From a bacterium (GTDB taxonomy: Bacteria; CSSED10-310; JAJRTK01): a DNA stretch of 13,242 nt. The notes beneath the pieces are model-generated. The model was not told the origin of the DNA and did not search any database. It saw only the letters and a list, made by a program, of their open reading frames with translations. The position numbers were made by a program, and so were the translations under genes. Location of the stretch: the NCBI GenBank assembly GCA_024278345.1, contig JAJRTK010000536.1, forward strand, positions 1 through 13,242, written 5' to 3'. This document shows positions 1-7,953 of this stretch, piece after piece; the stretch's first letter is position 1; every line of letters starts with the position of its first letter.

Positions 1-80
1 CGGGACCTATCAGATCCGGTTGACAAGTTCACGCCCGAAACGAACCCACCGTTCAAGTTCGTGAATCCCGGTCGGCCCGC

Positions 81-99
81 CACCGGCAAGATGCCGGTG
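81..99. repeat. Perfect 7-bp hairpin
   Basis: CACCGGC (81-87) and GCCGGTG (93-99) are perfect reverse complements around a 5-nt loop AAGAT. There is no T-tract on either side, so a classical terminator is unlikely. It sits inside the inverted-repeat element at 2-172. Confidence 0.6.
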
Positions 100-103
100 C
101 CAC

Positions 104-135
104 CAGTGCGGCAGTGCGGCAGTGCGGCAGTGCGG
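104..135. repeat. Four-copy 8-bp tandem repeat
   Basis: The unit CAGTGCGG occurs four times without mismatch and ends at 135. A perfect short tandem array of this kind can change copy number by slippage. It lies in non-coding DNA between the hairpin at 81-99 and the right arm of the 2-172 element. Confidence 0.9.
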
Positions 136-172
136 ACTGTAAAGCAGAATCGTGTGGATTTGATAGGTTCCC

Positions 173-363
173 TGGAGCCAGAGGCGAAAGAGCGGCAACT
201 TTAGATTCTAGGCGTCCAGGATCACGTCTTCGCCAACGTTTCCCTCGGGACCTCTTGGGCCCCGGTCCCGCGATATGCGGAGCGAGACCGCGACCAAGGG
301 GAGGAGCCGGAGCGTCAGTGCGGCGGAGAACGCCGCCGCGGGCTAGCCGGTGGCTCCGCCGGA
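173..363. other. Non-coding stretch downstream of the selenoprotein gene
   Basis: I see no supported gene here. The open frames crossing it on either strand are low-complexity Arg/Pro/Gly-rich translations of GC-rich DNA without family signatures. No hairpin followed by a T-tract was found, so the end of the minus-strand selenoprotein transcript is not defined. Confidence 0.5.
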
Positions 364-1098
364 TCAGAGCACCCATTCCTCTAGGACTGGGACATCGGTT
401 CTTTCGCACAGTTTGAGCATCTCTTTCAGGATGGCGAGTTGGAGCGCCTCGTCGTTGGGCGCGCCCAGCGGGTAACCCAGCGGGTAGGGGACGGTGAGGG
501 CCCGGGAAGGCCCCACTTTCACGGTGATCTCCGGGAGCATCGTCAGCGATGCGGTGACGATTCCGCGGCTTTCCAGTTCTTCTTGAATCAAGGCGACCGC
601 CTGATGGCACAAGGGTCAGACGGGGACCAGGAGGGCGAGATCCACCTGGTCCTCCAGAAGCATTTCCGCGGCTTTGGGGGCCGTCCGTTTGACCAATCTG
701 CCAGGCGCGGTAATGGATCCCATGAACGAGAGGTGGCGCGGTGCGACGGATCCGATGTCGCCGTTGGCCCGGAGGGCGTGGAGCCTCTCCAGGGGAAAGG
801 CTAGATTTCCGTCCTTTTCGATACCGGCGTGATCGTAGGAATCGCTCCGGTGGGAATCCACCAGCGACTGGACATCGGCATCGGAAGGGATGATCCGGTA
901 AGAGTAGTCGCCGCCTTTGACGGTCTCGTCGAAGGGCGGGTCGCCGGGGAGGGCCAGGCCCGCCGTGGAAACCAAGGCGACGCGGCAGTCCGAGGCCGGT
1001 TTCTGGAGCCGCGTGGAGGAGACGGACTTGATCCGGCGCCAGGGGTAGACTTTGAGAGCCGTCCGAGTCCAGAGGGAAAGATCCTTCATGCTCGCCAT
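364..1098 (-). CDS. GrdB/PrdB-family selenoprotein (glycine/sarcosine/betaine/D-proline reductase type), in-frame UGA = Sec161
   Basis: This is a 244-residue protein when the in-frame TGA at 618-616 is read as selenocysteine. Family landmarks continue on both sides of the TGA: SH..S.SYDH near residues 82-90, FPLERL at 101-106, GSVAPRHLSFMG at 116-127, then VPV-U-PLCHQ with Sec161 and Cys164 (UxxC), then LTMLPEITVKVG. D-proline reductase PrdB (about 240 residues) has the same order and a U-x-x-C-H active site. The start ATG at 1098 is preceded by AGGAGG 4 nt upstream; the more upstream ATG at 1146 lacks such a site. In PrdB and GrdB the selenol attacks the substrate C-N bond, but no prdA, grdA, grdC or grdE partner is visible here, so the substrate is unknown. 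It is probably a cytoplasmic oxidoreductase, since I see no signal peptide. The gene ends at another UGA (366-364), which must act as stop. Reading the first TGA as a true stop would leave a 160-residue fragment without its catalytic residue. Confidence 0.88.
587..605 (-). promoter_or_regulatory. Bacterial SECIS element (selenocysteine insertion hairpin)
   Basis: Immediately 3' of the UGA (618-616), the mRNA folds as AUCA-GGC, loop GGUC, GCC-(bulged U)-UGAU. That is a 7-bp stem with one bulged U, read from 605 down to 587. The GGUC loop lies at +18 to +21 after the UGA. From memory, the E. coli fdhF SECIS also shows a GGUC apical loop about 19 nt after its UGA, with a bulged U in the upper stem; SelB recognises this loop. 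The bulge here is on the 3' side. Confidence 0.78.
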
Positions 1099-1262
1099 GC
1101 TGCCTCCTTGGGTTTTCATTCTTCCAGGTTTGTTGCTAAAACCCATTCCGCCCAGACCTTGCGGGAATTGTCAAATCGACGTTTCCCACCTGGTGGTCCA
1201 TCGCCCGAAACCTCTTTGATCGGTTCCGGGCGCTTTGCGCTTTTCTTCCGAAAGGACTACAC
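1099..1262. other. Divergent intergenic region (selenoprotein / DUF1499)
   Basis: These 164 bp must contain the promoters of both divergent genes. On the minus strand a perfect TTGACA (-35-like) lies at 1174-1169, but no good -10 hexamer follows at 16-19 bp (best CGGAAT), so no promoter is called. The plus strand carries a short palindrome CCACCTGGTGG near 1187-1197 that could be an operator; this is speculative. Confidence 0.4.
1103..1108 (-). promoter_or_regulatory. Ribosome binding site that fixes the selenoprotein start
   Basis: AGGAGG on the minus strand ends 4 nt before the ATG at 1098 and 13 nt before the next in-frame ATG at 1089. It favours 1098 over the ATG at 1146, which has no comparable motif. 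Confidence 0.65.
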
Positions 1263-1742
1263 ATGCCTCTTCGTCGATCCCTTCCTCTTGGCCGTTATCT
1301 CCAGGTTGCGGCACTTTTTGCGGTGAGTTCTTGCGCCTCGGTGAACCGGCAGGAGCCTGGGTTGTTGAATGCTAGGCTCCAGCCATGCGAGCATGGTCAG
1401 AACTGCGTTTGCAGCGAAGATCAGGAAGGTCCCGGCGCCATCGAGCCTCTGGTTTTTGAAGGCCCCCCGGAGGAAGCCTGGGAAAGGGTGCAAACCGCGG
1501 TGGCTGATTTGGGGGGAAAGATTCAGCGGCGGGAGGCTCGCTATCTCTGGGCGACCTTCCGGTCGGCGCTCTTTCGGTTCGTGGATGACCTGGAATTGCG
1601 CCTTGACCCGGGGCGGAAGGTGATTCATGTTCGATCCGCTTCGAGGTTGGGGCGCCTTGATTTCGGGAAGAACAGGAAGCGTGTGGAAGCTCTCCGCCGG
1701 CGGTTCAAGGAGCTTGCCAAGCCGCCTTCTCCCGTGCGCTGA
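1263..1742 (+). CDS. DUF1499 domain lipoprotein
   Basis: This 159-residue protein has the DUF1499 pattern over almost its whole length: LxPCxxxxNCV at residues 40-49, EEAWERVQTAVADLGG at 70-85, YLWATFRSALFRFVDDLELRLDP at 94-116 (core FVDDLELRLDP), and IHVRSASRLG then DFGKNRKRVEAL at 121-143. A short hydrophobic N-terminus ends in a lipobox-like V-S-S-C with Cys24, so it is probably lipidated and periplasmic or membrane-anchored. The first residues contain two Arg pairs, as expected for a signal peptide. AAAGGA at 1251-1256 is 6 nt before the ATG. The biochemical role of DUF1499 is not established; members are often found near envelope genes. It is transcribed away from the selenoprotein gene and followed by a 206-bp gap, so co-transcription with the next gene is uncertain. 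Confidence 0.88.
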   Translation: MPLRRSLPLGRYLQVAALFAVSSCASVNRQEPGLLNARLQPCEHGQNCVCSEDQEGPGAIEPLVFEGPPEEAWERVQTAVADLGGKIQRREARYLWATFRSALFRFVDDLELRLDPGRKVIHVRSASRLGRLDFGKNRKRVEALRRRFKELAKPPSPVR

Positions 1743-1864
1743 CCGCGGATTCACCGGTCTTCGTGGGGTCACATTGAACGGGCCGGGAGTTTGTGCGTGA
1801 CACCGAATGGTGTGAAATGGAATTTATGGGTTCGTGGGCCAAATGAGGGGGAGGGAAGGCGAGT

Positions 1865-1888
1865 GGCGGCGGACGGACTGCCGCCGCC
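1865..1888. repeat. Dispersed GC-rich palindrome, copy A
   Basis: A perfect 8-bp stem GGCGGCGG / CCGCCGCC encloses the loop ACGGACTG. The core GCGGCGGACGGACTGCCGCC is shared, with one base changed, by copies at 2394-2417 (opposite orientation) and 12880-12901. All three lie between genes. This copy is 60 bp upstream of the small lipoprotein start and could affect its mRNA leader. Confidence 0.75.
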
Positions 1889-1948
1889 GGGAGCGGAACA
1901 CCACCCACGTCCGCGAAAGACTTTTGGGCATATCAAGGAGTACCGGCA

Positions 1949-2305
1949 ATGAGAAAACGATTTTTCCTTGGCGCGACACTGTTGTTGGCCACTGCCCTCT
2001 TCCTGGGGGGATGCACTCAGGAATCTCAAAACCGCCTGAGCCGGAAGCTGCAAAACATTACCGGCATCGATGGTGTTTTGGATATTTATGCCGGCGAAAA
2101 GCTGGTGATGCGCTTCATCAAGATCGACAAGCTCACCACGGGCTCGGCCACCGACGGGGCGAATGTTTCGCGGCCCTACCGCTTCGGCTACGGTCATCTT
2201 GACCGGAACTTCAACTACAAGGTTGACAAGGGCGAACCGAAGCTCTACTTCGAGGTCAGTGACTACTCGACGCCTTATATCTTCTACGAAAACCCGGGAA
2301 GCTGA
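1949..2305 (+). CDS. Small lipoprotein with EF-hand-like calcium loop
   Basis: This is a 118-residue protein of unassigned family. Residues 1-21 are a type II signal peptide (MRKR, hydrophobic core, lipobox LGGC) with Cys22 as the predicted lipidated residue. The mature part is about 97 residues, rich in aromatic and charged residues. Residues 85-96 (DRNFNYKVDKGE) fit the EF-hand/dockerin calcium loop: D, N, N at positions 1, 3, 5, V at 8, D at 9, E at 12. Only one loop is present, so calcium binding is inference. AAGGAG at 1935-1940 is 8 nt before the ATG. It sits between a DUF1499 lipoprotein and a FadL-type porin on the same strand, with gaps of about 206 and 214 bp, and is flanked by two inverted copies of a palindromic repeat. 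The function is unknown; an envelope location is well supported. Confidence 0.85.
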   Translation: MRKRFFLGATLLLATALFLGGCTQESQNRLSRKLQNITGIDGVLDIYAGEKLVMRFIKIDKLTTGSATDGANVSRPYRFGYGHLDRNFNYKVDKGEPKLYFEVSDYSTPYIFYENPGS

Positions 2306-2393
2306 CGCCGCGGCCATTCTTTGGTGGTCGGACGTATTTAGGGCAACAAAGGTCAGAAACCTCTTTTCCTCATCGGGTTGCGTTCCGGTCGGG

Positions 2394-2417
2394 TCGGCGG
2401 CAATCCGTCCGCCGCCC
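2394..2417. repeat. Dispersed GC-rich palindrome, copy B (inverted)
   Basis: This is the reverse complement of the repeat core: GGCGGCAATCCGTCCGCCGCC at 2396-2416. It shares a 22-base identity, read on the minus strand, with copy C at 12880-12901. It lies between the small lipoprotein and the FadL gene, so copies A and B flank the lipoprotein gene in opposite orientation. Confidence 0.75.
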
Positions 2418-2519
2418 CTCCCTTGTCATGGCCCTGGACCGTTTCTCGAAGCCCCAAGGGCGTCTGACGGCCCATTCTTTTGCCCCCCTTTTCTTCGCGG
2501 GGAACTACGCGGATTCGAA

Positions 2520-3950
2520 ATGATGAGACGCACTGCCCTGCCTACGGCTCCTTTGTTCCTATTCTTTCTCTGGTTCGGTGCCACGCTGCTGGCTTCCACG
2601 GCAGCGATGGCGGGGGGGCTTGTGATTCCCGACTACGGGGTTCGGGCGCTGGGCCGGGCGGGGGCTTTTGTGGTGGGCGCTGACGATCTCATGGCGCTCC
2701 ATTACAATCCGGCGGCCTTGACCCATCTCAAGCGGACGAGCATTCACGTGGACATGGCGCTCATCGACGTGAGCACTTCGTTCCAGCGAGCGCCTGGAAT
2801 CGTTCGGCCCGACGGCGAGGTGATCGATCCCGACTTCATCTTTCCCAGGGTGGAAAATGAGGCGGGGCCGCGGCCGGTTCCGGGGCTTCTTTTCGGGAGC
2901 GATCTGGGGGTGTATGGATGTGAAGAATGTGCGGTGGCTTTCGGGCTTTATGCGCCTTACAGCGGTTTTTTTCGGTATCCTGATGCGGGGCCGCAGAGGT
3001 ATGGGCTGGTGGAGGCGAGACCGGTCCAGGCCTTCATTTCAGCGGCCTTTGCCAGGCCCGTGGGGCGGTGGCTCAAGGTGGGGGTGAGCGTTTCCGCGGT
3101 CTATGTGGCGGTCATTCAAAAGCAGGTGATCCAGTTCACGATCCCCGGGAGCAGTCCCAACAACGGGACGGAAGATCCGCGGTCGGACGTTTTTCTGTCG
3201 GCCAATCTGTCGGCGTGGGACGTCAATTTCGGTGCCGGGGTGCTCTTGGAGCCTGTCTCCTGGTTTGCCTTGGGTGCATCGGTGCAGACGCCGTACACGA
3301 TGAAGCCCAGCGGTGCCCTTGACATGACCAACGCGGACGGCGCGGGCCTTCCTTCCACGGGATCATTGGAGCTCAGTTTTCCCGTCATCGCCCGGTTCGG
3401 GGCACTGGTTCGCCCGTTTCCCAGCCTGGAGATCGAGGCGGACATGGTTTACTATGGTTGGTCGAGTTTTGAGGAGTTTACCATTGAGCCGGACCCTATC
3501 GGCTTTGGCGGAGTCGATCTTTTCAGCATCGCACCGGTGACTTTCGCGAAACAGTACAGCGATGTATGGAACCCGCGGATCGGCGTGGAATACAAGGGGT
3601 TCAACCCGTTGCGCCTTCGGGCCGGGTTCTACGCGGAGGCGGCCGCGGTTCCCGTGGAGACGGGAGTCGGCGACTCTCTCAACGGCAACAAGCGCCTTTG
3701 GAGCGTGGGCATGACCTACGACTTTGGATCTTGGGATTTCGACGTGGCTTTCGCCCATATTTCCACCGATCCCCGCTCGACGGACGATTCTCTGGTCAAC
3801 TCCATTAACCTGGTGATGGACCTTGAAAACCGCCAGGTGGTCCTTGGCCCCAACACGGTGGTGGGAAATGGCAGTTACGAGGCCAGCTCCAACATCATCG
3901 GAGTGGGCTTCCACTTCTATCCTGGGCGGGATCGATCCGATATTGAGTGA
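2520..3950 (+). CDS. OmpP1/FadL/TodX-family outer-membrane transporter
   Basis: This 476-residue protein belongs to the FadL family, beta-barrels that carry long-chain fatty acids or other hydrophobic compounds across the outer membrane. Residues 1-31 form a Sec signal peptide (MMRR, hydrophobic core, cleavage after A-M-A). The family's N-terminal plug region follows, with [13 protein letters not shown] and [15 protein letters not shown] containing the hallmark NPA at 63-65. The rest is alternating beta-strand sequence, and the C-terminus carries the aromatic strand [11 protein letters not shown]. The length is close to E. coli FadL (about 446). A CxxC pair (GCEEC) occurs near residue 138, which is unusual. 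The reading frame stays open upstream to 2163 but overlaps the lipoprotein gene; the signal peptide fixes the start at 2520 (or the adjacent ATG at 2523). The ribosome site is weak. The 3' end overlaps the convergent kinase gene by 34 bp. Confidence 0.9.
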   Translation: MMRRTALPTAPLFLFFLWFGATLLASTAAMAGGLVIPDYGVRALGRAGAFVVGADDLMALHYNPAALTHLKRTSIHVDMALIDVSTSFQRAPGIVRPDGEVIDPDFIFPRVENEAGPRPVPGLLFGSDLGVYGCEECAVAFGLYAPYSGFFRYPDAGPQRYGLVEARPVQAFISAAFARPVGRWLKVGVSVSAVYVAVIQKQVIQFTIPGSSPNNGTEDPRSDVFLSANLSAWDVNFGAGVLLEPVSWFALGASVQTPYTMKPSGALDMTNADGAGLPSTGSLELSFPVIARFGALVRPFPSLEIEADMVYYGWSSFEEFTIEPDPIGFGGVDLFSIAPVTFAKQYSDVWNPRIGVEYKGFNPLRLRAGFYAEAAAVPVETGVGDSLNGNKRLWSVGMTYDFGSWDFDVAFAHISTDPRSTDDSLVNSINLVMDLENRQVVLGPNTVVGNGSYEASSNIIGVGFHFYPGRDRSDIE

Positions 3951-6900
3951 ACTGATTCCGGCGCCTCCGAAGAGAGTTGCCCGGTCTTTTGGAGAACGCG
4001 TTTCAGGCCTTCTGGCAGATCCTCCACGAGTTCTCCGCGAAACAGTTTTTCAGTGTCACCAGAGTCGAAGGCTTTCTGGGCACGGCCAAGAGCGCGGAGC
4101 GCACGGCTGACATCGGTCTGGCCGTGGGAATCCAGCCCCAGGCTGGCGGTGGTTTCCTCGGCCTCGGCCAAGAAATGAGCGGCGGATCGGCCAGCGCCGA
4201 GCTCCGCGTGGCCGCGCTCGCAGAGGCAGGCCGAGACGTGAAGTGGATCGCCCACCTCCCGGAGAATTGCCTCCGCGCGCTCCACAAGGGGTTGCAGCTC
4301 CTTGAAGTTGCCGCCCAATCGACGCACGAGACGATGGAGATCCCGGAGCAGGCCAGCTTCAAAGCGGCGGTTGCCAACCTTCCGCAAAAGGGTCAAGGCC
4401 CTTGTGAGCAACCCCTTTGCCTCCGTCACCTTCCCCTGCTCCGAACGGACAAGGCCCAGCCGCCAGAGGATCCATGCGATGGTATCCTGATCCCCCACCT
4501 CCCGGGCGATCTGGAAGGCTTCCTCACAAAGCGCCCGGGCCCGCTCCAGATCCCCGAGATCCCTGTGCAGGTTCGCCATGTTCGTCAACGTCACGCTTTC
4601 GCCGATCCGCGATCCGACGTTGCGTTTAAGGCGCAGAGCTTCTTCGTGTAGCTCAAGGGCGTGGTCCAAATTGCCCTGCTCCTGCTCCAATGTGGCGAAG
4701 TTTCCCAGGGTTACCGCCGCAAAATGGCGCTGGTTGGTGGCTCGGTGGATTTCCAGGGCTTGGGTGTAGAGCTCCCTGGCATCAGCAATCTCTCCCCGCT
4801 CTTGGGCAAGAACCGCCATCTTCGACAAGGCGGCGCCTTGTCGGGCCTGATCGCCACTCTGGCGGGCAAGATCCAGCGCCCGGCGCCAGTAGCTCCAGGC
4901 CTCCCGGCTTCGGCCCAGATCGTGGAGGACATCCCCGAGTCCTCGGAGGATCGTCTCCTCCTCTTCCCGAAGTCCCAGGGCGAGAGAGTCCTCCAAAGCC
5001 TGCTGAAGCTCTTCCACGGCCTCCTCCAGGCGGCCCTGCGTATAGAGCACTTCCCTGGCCAGAAATCTGCGAGCGGCCACGCTTTCCGAAGTGGCGGCGC
5101 CGCCAAGGCGCAAGGAAGCCCGGAGCAGCCGTTCGGCCTCCTCGTGGGCGTACCGCTTGCTGGAATCCCGGGCGGCCTTGACGTAATGGAGGCCCGCTTT
5201 TTCCGGTTCCCCGGCAGCCTCCCAGTGGCGCGCGATGGGTGCTCGATCCCGCTGTGCATCCGATTCCAGCAAGAGCTCGAGCTCCCGGGCAGCCAGCCTG
5301 TGGAGCCGCCGCCGGGTTTCCGATGCCAAAAGAGTGTAGGCGACCTCCCTGATCTTGCCATGGAGCAGCTTCAGTTTTTCGTCCGCAAGCTCCTCGATAA
5401 GCTGAGCCCCTCTCAGCTCATGGATGGCCAGGGCCATTTGGTCGTCGGAGAAGGCCAGAATCTTCGCGGCTAGAGAAGCGCCGGTTTCCCCGCCAAGGAG
5501 AGCTACGGCGTCGAGTAGACGTCGAGCCATCCCGTCGAGCCGCGCCAGGCGGCCCCCCACAAGCTCGAAGAGGGAAGCGGGAAGTGGGAGCTCCTCGTAA
5601 GGATCGGCTCCGCCGGCTGGGGTGTCCGACACCTGCCACTGACCCAATTCATCCCGGTAGAGCACTCCCTGCGCCACTGCGGATCGAAGGTACTCCGCCA
5701 CGAAAAACGGGTTTCCCTCCGACTGGCGGCTCAGGAAACGAACAAACCTCTTGGGAGGAGCACGAAGCGCAAGCATGTCCATCACCATCGCCCCTACATC
5801 GTCCTCACCCAGGCGATCCAAGACCATCTTCTGGGTCCCCGGAAGTTCCAAAAGAGACCCAAGAGCACCGGCGGCCTCATCACTCCGGTAAATACCGACC
5901 ACCAATAGAGCCATTCCATCCAGCTCCCCGGAAACAAGCAAGTGTTTCAAGAAACCCAGTGTCAGCTCATCGGCCCACTGGAGATCATCAATGACAAGCA
6001 GGTGAGGCGATGCGACGCAAAACCGCGCCAGCGTCTCGGCAAGCCACTCAAAGAGACGCACCCGTGCGGCATCAAAGGGCAGGACGGCTGGATCGGGTTG
6101 CAGTTCTTGCCCGGGAAGTCCCAGAAGAGAGGGCTCGTATCGCGCCAACAACTTTCCACGTTGGCCCAAGATCCGTTTCGTCTCCTCCAGGCCAGTTTCC
6201 CGGCAGAGGTCGGCGACGGTTTGCAGAGTCTCTCGAAGAGGATGCAGTGCGCTACCACGAGGCGCATTGGGGCTCTCTTCTCCAGACCAGACGCCGCACT
6301 GGCCACTCAATACTCCGATTTGAAGTTCCCGCCCCATACGGGCCGCCTCCAGGGCCAATCGCGTCTTCCCAACGCCGCTCTCCCCTCCAAGGAAGGCCAT
6401 GGCCCCGGAACCGCGATCCAGGGCATCCAGCAACCGTTTCAGCCCACCCAGAAGCTCCCCGCGGCCCCGGAGCTCCGGTCGATAAAGGTAGGGGCGGACG
6501 GGCCTGTCTACCTCCGAATAATCGTTGCGGGCTCCCAGACGCGTCAGGACGACCGCGACGTCGGCGGCATGACCCAACCGGTCTTGCGGGCGCTTCGACA
6601 GCAGGCGTAACACAAGATCGTCAAGCTCCCAAGAAAGGCCTGGCCGGAGCTCCGATGGAGCCATGGGTGACTCTTCCAGATGTGCCCGCAAAAGCCCCGC
6701 AACCGAGCCGGCAATGAAAGGCGGCTGCCCCGTCAAAAGCTCGTAGAGAATGCAGCCCAAGCCATAGAGATCGGCTCGGGCGTCCACAAGCCGCCCCTGG
6801 ATTTGTTCCGGCGGCATGTAAGCCACGGTCCCGGCCACCAAGCTCCCGAGCTGGAGAGTTTCCCGGCCCCGCTCCCCCGCGAACCGATGGAGGAGCCCGA

Positions 6901-7657
6901 AGTCTACGATTACCGGCTGGCCATCGGGGCGAATCAAGATGTTTTCCGGCTTCAAATCCCGATGGACAAGCCCTTCCCCATGAAGAAAAGCCAAAGGCAC
7001 ACAAAGGGACCGGACCAGGCTCAACGATTCTTCAAGCTCCGGTGTCAACTTCGCCGCCGGCCCTCGCGAAGTCAGCTCAGCCACCGGGCCTCCAGAAGTT
7101 AGCTTGGCCGCCAGGCTGGCCGAAGCCGCCTCGCCTGCAGGATGCTCCGGCCGATCCTGCCCCCCGGCCAGCGCGGCATGGAGTAGACCATCGCCCCGCG
7201 GAAACGGTTGCTCCCCTCCCTCCCTACATGCTCCAAGCCCGTCCAGTTCGTCGGCAGAAACAGCCTCTGTCTCTCCAAGATAGTGCGCCTTCCCCAGAGC
7301 GGCTCGCGCCTCATCGGCCACCGTCACGCTGGAAGAAGGGCCAAGAAACACACTCTGCTGAAGTTCCTCAATCCGCTGCCGGAGGGTCTTCCCTGGAAGG
7401 TATTCCATGGCGTACCAGGGCAGGCCGCCCTCAATCCCATGGCCGACGATACGAACGATGCCGGGATGCCGAAGAGAAGCCAGGGCCCGAATCTCCCGCC
7501 GAAGGCTCTGAAGACCACGGCGATCGGCTACAGGAATCGTCTTGATGGCAGCCAGCTCGCCCGACTCCAGGTGCTTCCCAAGATAGACGACCCCCATCCC
7601 GCCTCGACCCAGGGGCTCCAGCAGCCGATAGTCACCAAGGGTTTCCGAAAGCTCCAC
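3917..7657 (-). CDS. Ser/Thr protein kinase - AAA ATPase - TPR signalling protein (PknK-like architecture)
   Basis: This 1246-residue, apparently soluble protein has an N-terminal Hanks-type kinase: glycine loop GRGGMG at 17-22, Lys39, Glu55, HRDLKPEN at 232-239, DFG at 252-254, and PPEQ in the activation segment near 283. Catalytic residues are intact. An insertion of about 100 residues (about 102-205) separates the hinge/alpha-D region from the HRD helix and contains a nonapeptide repeat. An AAA_16-type ATPase follows, with Walker A GESGVGKT at 425-432 and Walker [12 protein letters not shown] at 553-563. Residues 862-1170 are TPR-like helical repeats of about 40 residues. This architecture resembles PknK/STAND kinases, where the ATPase and TPRs sense partners and the kinase phosphorylates targets; the targets here are unknown. 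A GTG at 7657 is preferred because GGAGG lies 4 nt upstream and the kinase fold starts within 10 residues. The frame is open to 7864, but that extension crosses repeats. Confidence 0.9.
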   Translation of the reverse strand: MELSETLGDYRLLEPLGRGGMGVVYLGKHLESGELAAIKTIPVADRRGLQSLRREIRALASLRHPGIVRIVGHGIEGGLPWYAMEYLPGKTLRQRIEELQQSVFLGPSSSVTVADEARAALGKAHYLGETEAVSADELDGLGACREGGEQPFPRGDGLLHAALAGGQDRPEHPAGEAASASLAAKLTSGGPVAELTSRGPAAKLTPELEESLSLVRSLCVPLAFLHGEGLVHRDLKPENILIRPDGQPVIVDFGLLHRFAGERGRETLQLGSLVAGTVAYMPPEQIQGRLVDARADLYGLGCILYELLTGQPPFIAGSVAGLLRAHLEESPMAPSELRPGLSWELDDLVLRLLSKRPQDRLGHAADVAVVLTRLGARNDYSEVDRPVRPYLYRPELRGRGELLGGLKRLLDALDRGSGAMAFLGGESGVGKTRLALEAARMGRELQIGVLSGQCGVWSGEESPNAPRGSALHPLRETLQTVADLCRETGLEETKRILGQRGKLLARYEPSLLGLPGQELQPDPAVLPFDAARVRLFEWLAETLARFCVASPHLLVIDDLQWADELTLGFLKHLLVSGELDGMALLVVGIYRSDEAAGALGSLLELPGTQKMVLDRLGEDDVGAMVMDMLALRAPPKRFVRFLSRQSEGNPFFVAEYLRSAVAQGVLYRDELGQWQVSDTPAGGADPYEELPLPASLFELVGGRLARLDGMARRLLDAVALLGGETGASLAAKILAFSDDQMALAIHELRGAQLIEELADEKLKLLHGKIREVAYTLLASETRRRLHRLAARELELLLESDAQRDRAPIARHWEAAGEPEKAGLHYVKAARDSSKRYAHEEAERLLRASLRLGGAATSESVAARRFLAREVLYTQGRLEEAVEELQQALEDSLALGLREEEETILRGLGDVLHDLGRSREAWSYWRRALDLARQSGDQARQGAALSKMAVLAQERGEIADARELYTQALEIHRATNQRHFAAVTLGNFATLEQEQGNLDHALELHEEALRLKRNVGSRIGESVTLTNMANLHRDLGDLERARALCEEAFQIAREVGDQDTIAWILWRLGLVRSEQGKVTEAKGLLTRALTLLRKVGNRRFEAGLLRDLHRLVRRLGGNFKELQPLVERAEAILREVGDPLHVSACLCERGHAELGAGRSAAHFLAEAEETTASLGLDSHGQTDVSRALRALGRAQKAFDSGDTEKLFRGELVEDLPEGLKRVLQKTGQLSSEAPESVHSISDRSRPG
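7044..7115. repeat. Imperfect 27-bp tandem repeat within the kinase gene
   Basis: Units at 7044-7070 and 7071-7097 and a partial one from 7098 encode, on the minus strand, nonapeptides of the form (A/V)A(K/E)LTS(G/R)GP. They lie in the kinase insertion and keep the frame, suggesting a flexible linker that grew by tandem duplication. Confidence 0.7.
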
Positions 7658-7661
7658 GTCG

Positions 7662-7666
7662 CCTCC
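7662..7666 (-). promoter_or_regulatory. Ribosome binding site for the kinase GTG start
   Basis: GGAGG on the minus strand ends 4 nt before the GTG at 7657. The alternative in-frame ATG at 7711 has no visible purine-rich site and lies within degenerate repeat sequence. Confidence 0.5.
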
Positions 7667-7767
7667 ACGCTCCGCCCTCAATCTTGCTTGCCGCGGGTAT
7701 CTACGTACCATGAAATTACACGCAAAGCAGACATCTGTCTTGCCGCGAAAGTACACGCCAGCATGGT

Positions 7768-7824
7768 GGCCGGAAGGCCTCCATGCGAAAGGCCGGAGAA
7801 AGGCCGGAAGGCCTCCATGCGAAA
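7768..7824. repeat. Two perfect 23-bp direct repeats, period 34
   Basis: The 23-bp units at 7768-7790 and 7802-7824 are identical. Each begins GGCCGGAAGGCC (itself palindromic) and ends CCATGCGAAA. The spacer GGCCGGAGAAA looks like a truncated third unit. Confidence 0.9.
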
Positions 7825-7953
7825 AGATTGGGGGGGGAAAAACATCGGTGTCCGCGGCGTCCAACCTTTCATGCTTCTGGGGTGGTTCGATGGGTCTCCA
7901 TGAGTGTTAAGGCGGGACAACTCGAGGCTCTCAGGCGCCTCGCTTTGCTTGGC

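Larger units (their letters stand above)
2..172. repeat. Inverted-repeat-bounded, MITE-like element at the left edge
   Basis: The arms at 2-17 (GGGACCTATCAGATCC) and 156-172 (GGATTTGATAGGTTCCC) are reverse complements apart from one inserted base and one mismatch. Between them lie a perfect 7-bp hairpin (81-99) and a four-copy 8-bp tandem repeat (104-135). Small size, terminal inverted repeats and no plausible protein resemble a non-autonomous mobile element or an extragenic repeat. No target-site duplication can be judged because the window starts one base before the left arm. Confidence 0.4.

Noticed and set aside
53-610. Minus-strand open frame of 185 codons overlapping the selenoprotein 3' part
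   Set aside because: Its translation is Arg/Pro/Gly-rich without family features, and it lies out of frame with the conserved GrdB/PrdB sequence.
616-618. TGA as a true stop or nonsense mutation creating a pseudogene
   Set aside because: Conserved family sequence continues in the same frame, the TGA sits at the known Sec position followed by PLC, and a SECIS-like hairpin is present.
829-1326. Plus-strand frame of 165 codons across the selenoprotein 5' half
   Set aside because: It is antisense to a recognisable conserved protein and has no family signature of its own.
1865-1888. Intrinsic terminator after the DUF1499 gene
   Set aside because: The hairpin is strong, but no T-tract follows on either strand and the same sequence recurs elsewhere as a dispersed repeat.
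2163-2519. Upstream extension of the FadL frame
   Set aside because: It overlaps the lipoprotein gene in another frame and reads through a palindromic repeat. The signal peptide begins at 2520.
7658-7864. N-terminal extension of the kinase by 69 residues
   Set aside because: It is encoded by direct repeats and the G8 run. A ribosome site precedes the GTG at 7657, right before the kinase fold.
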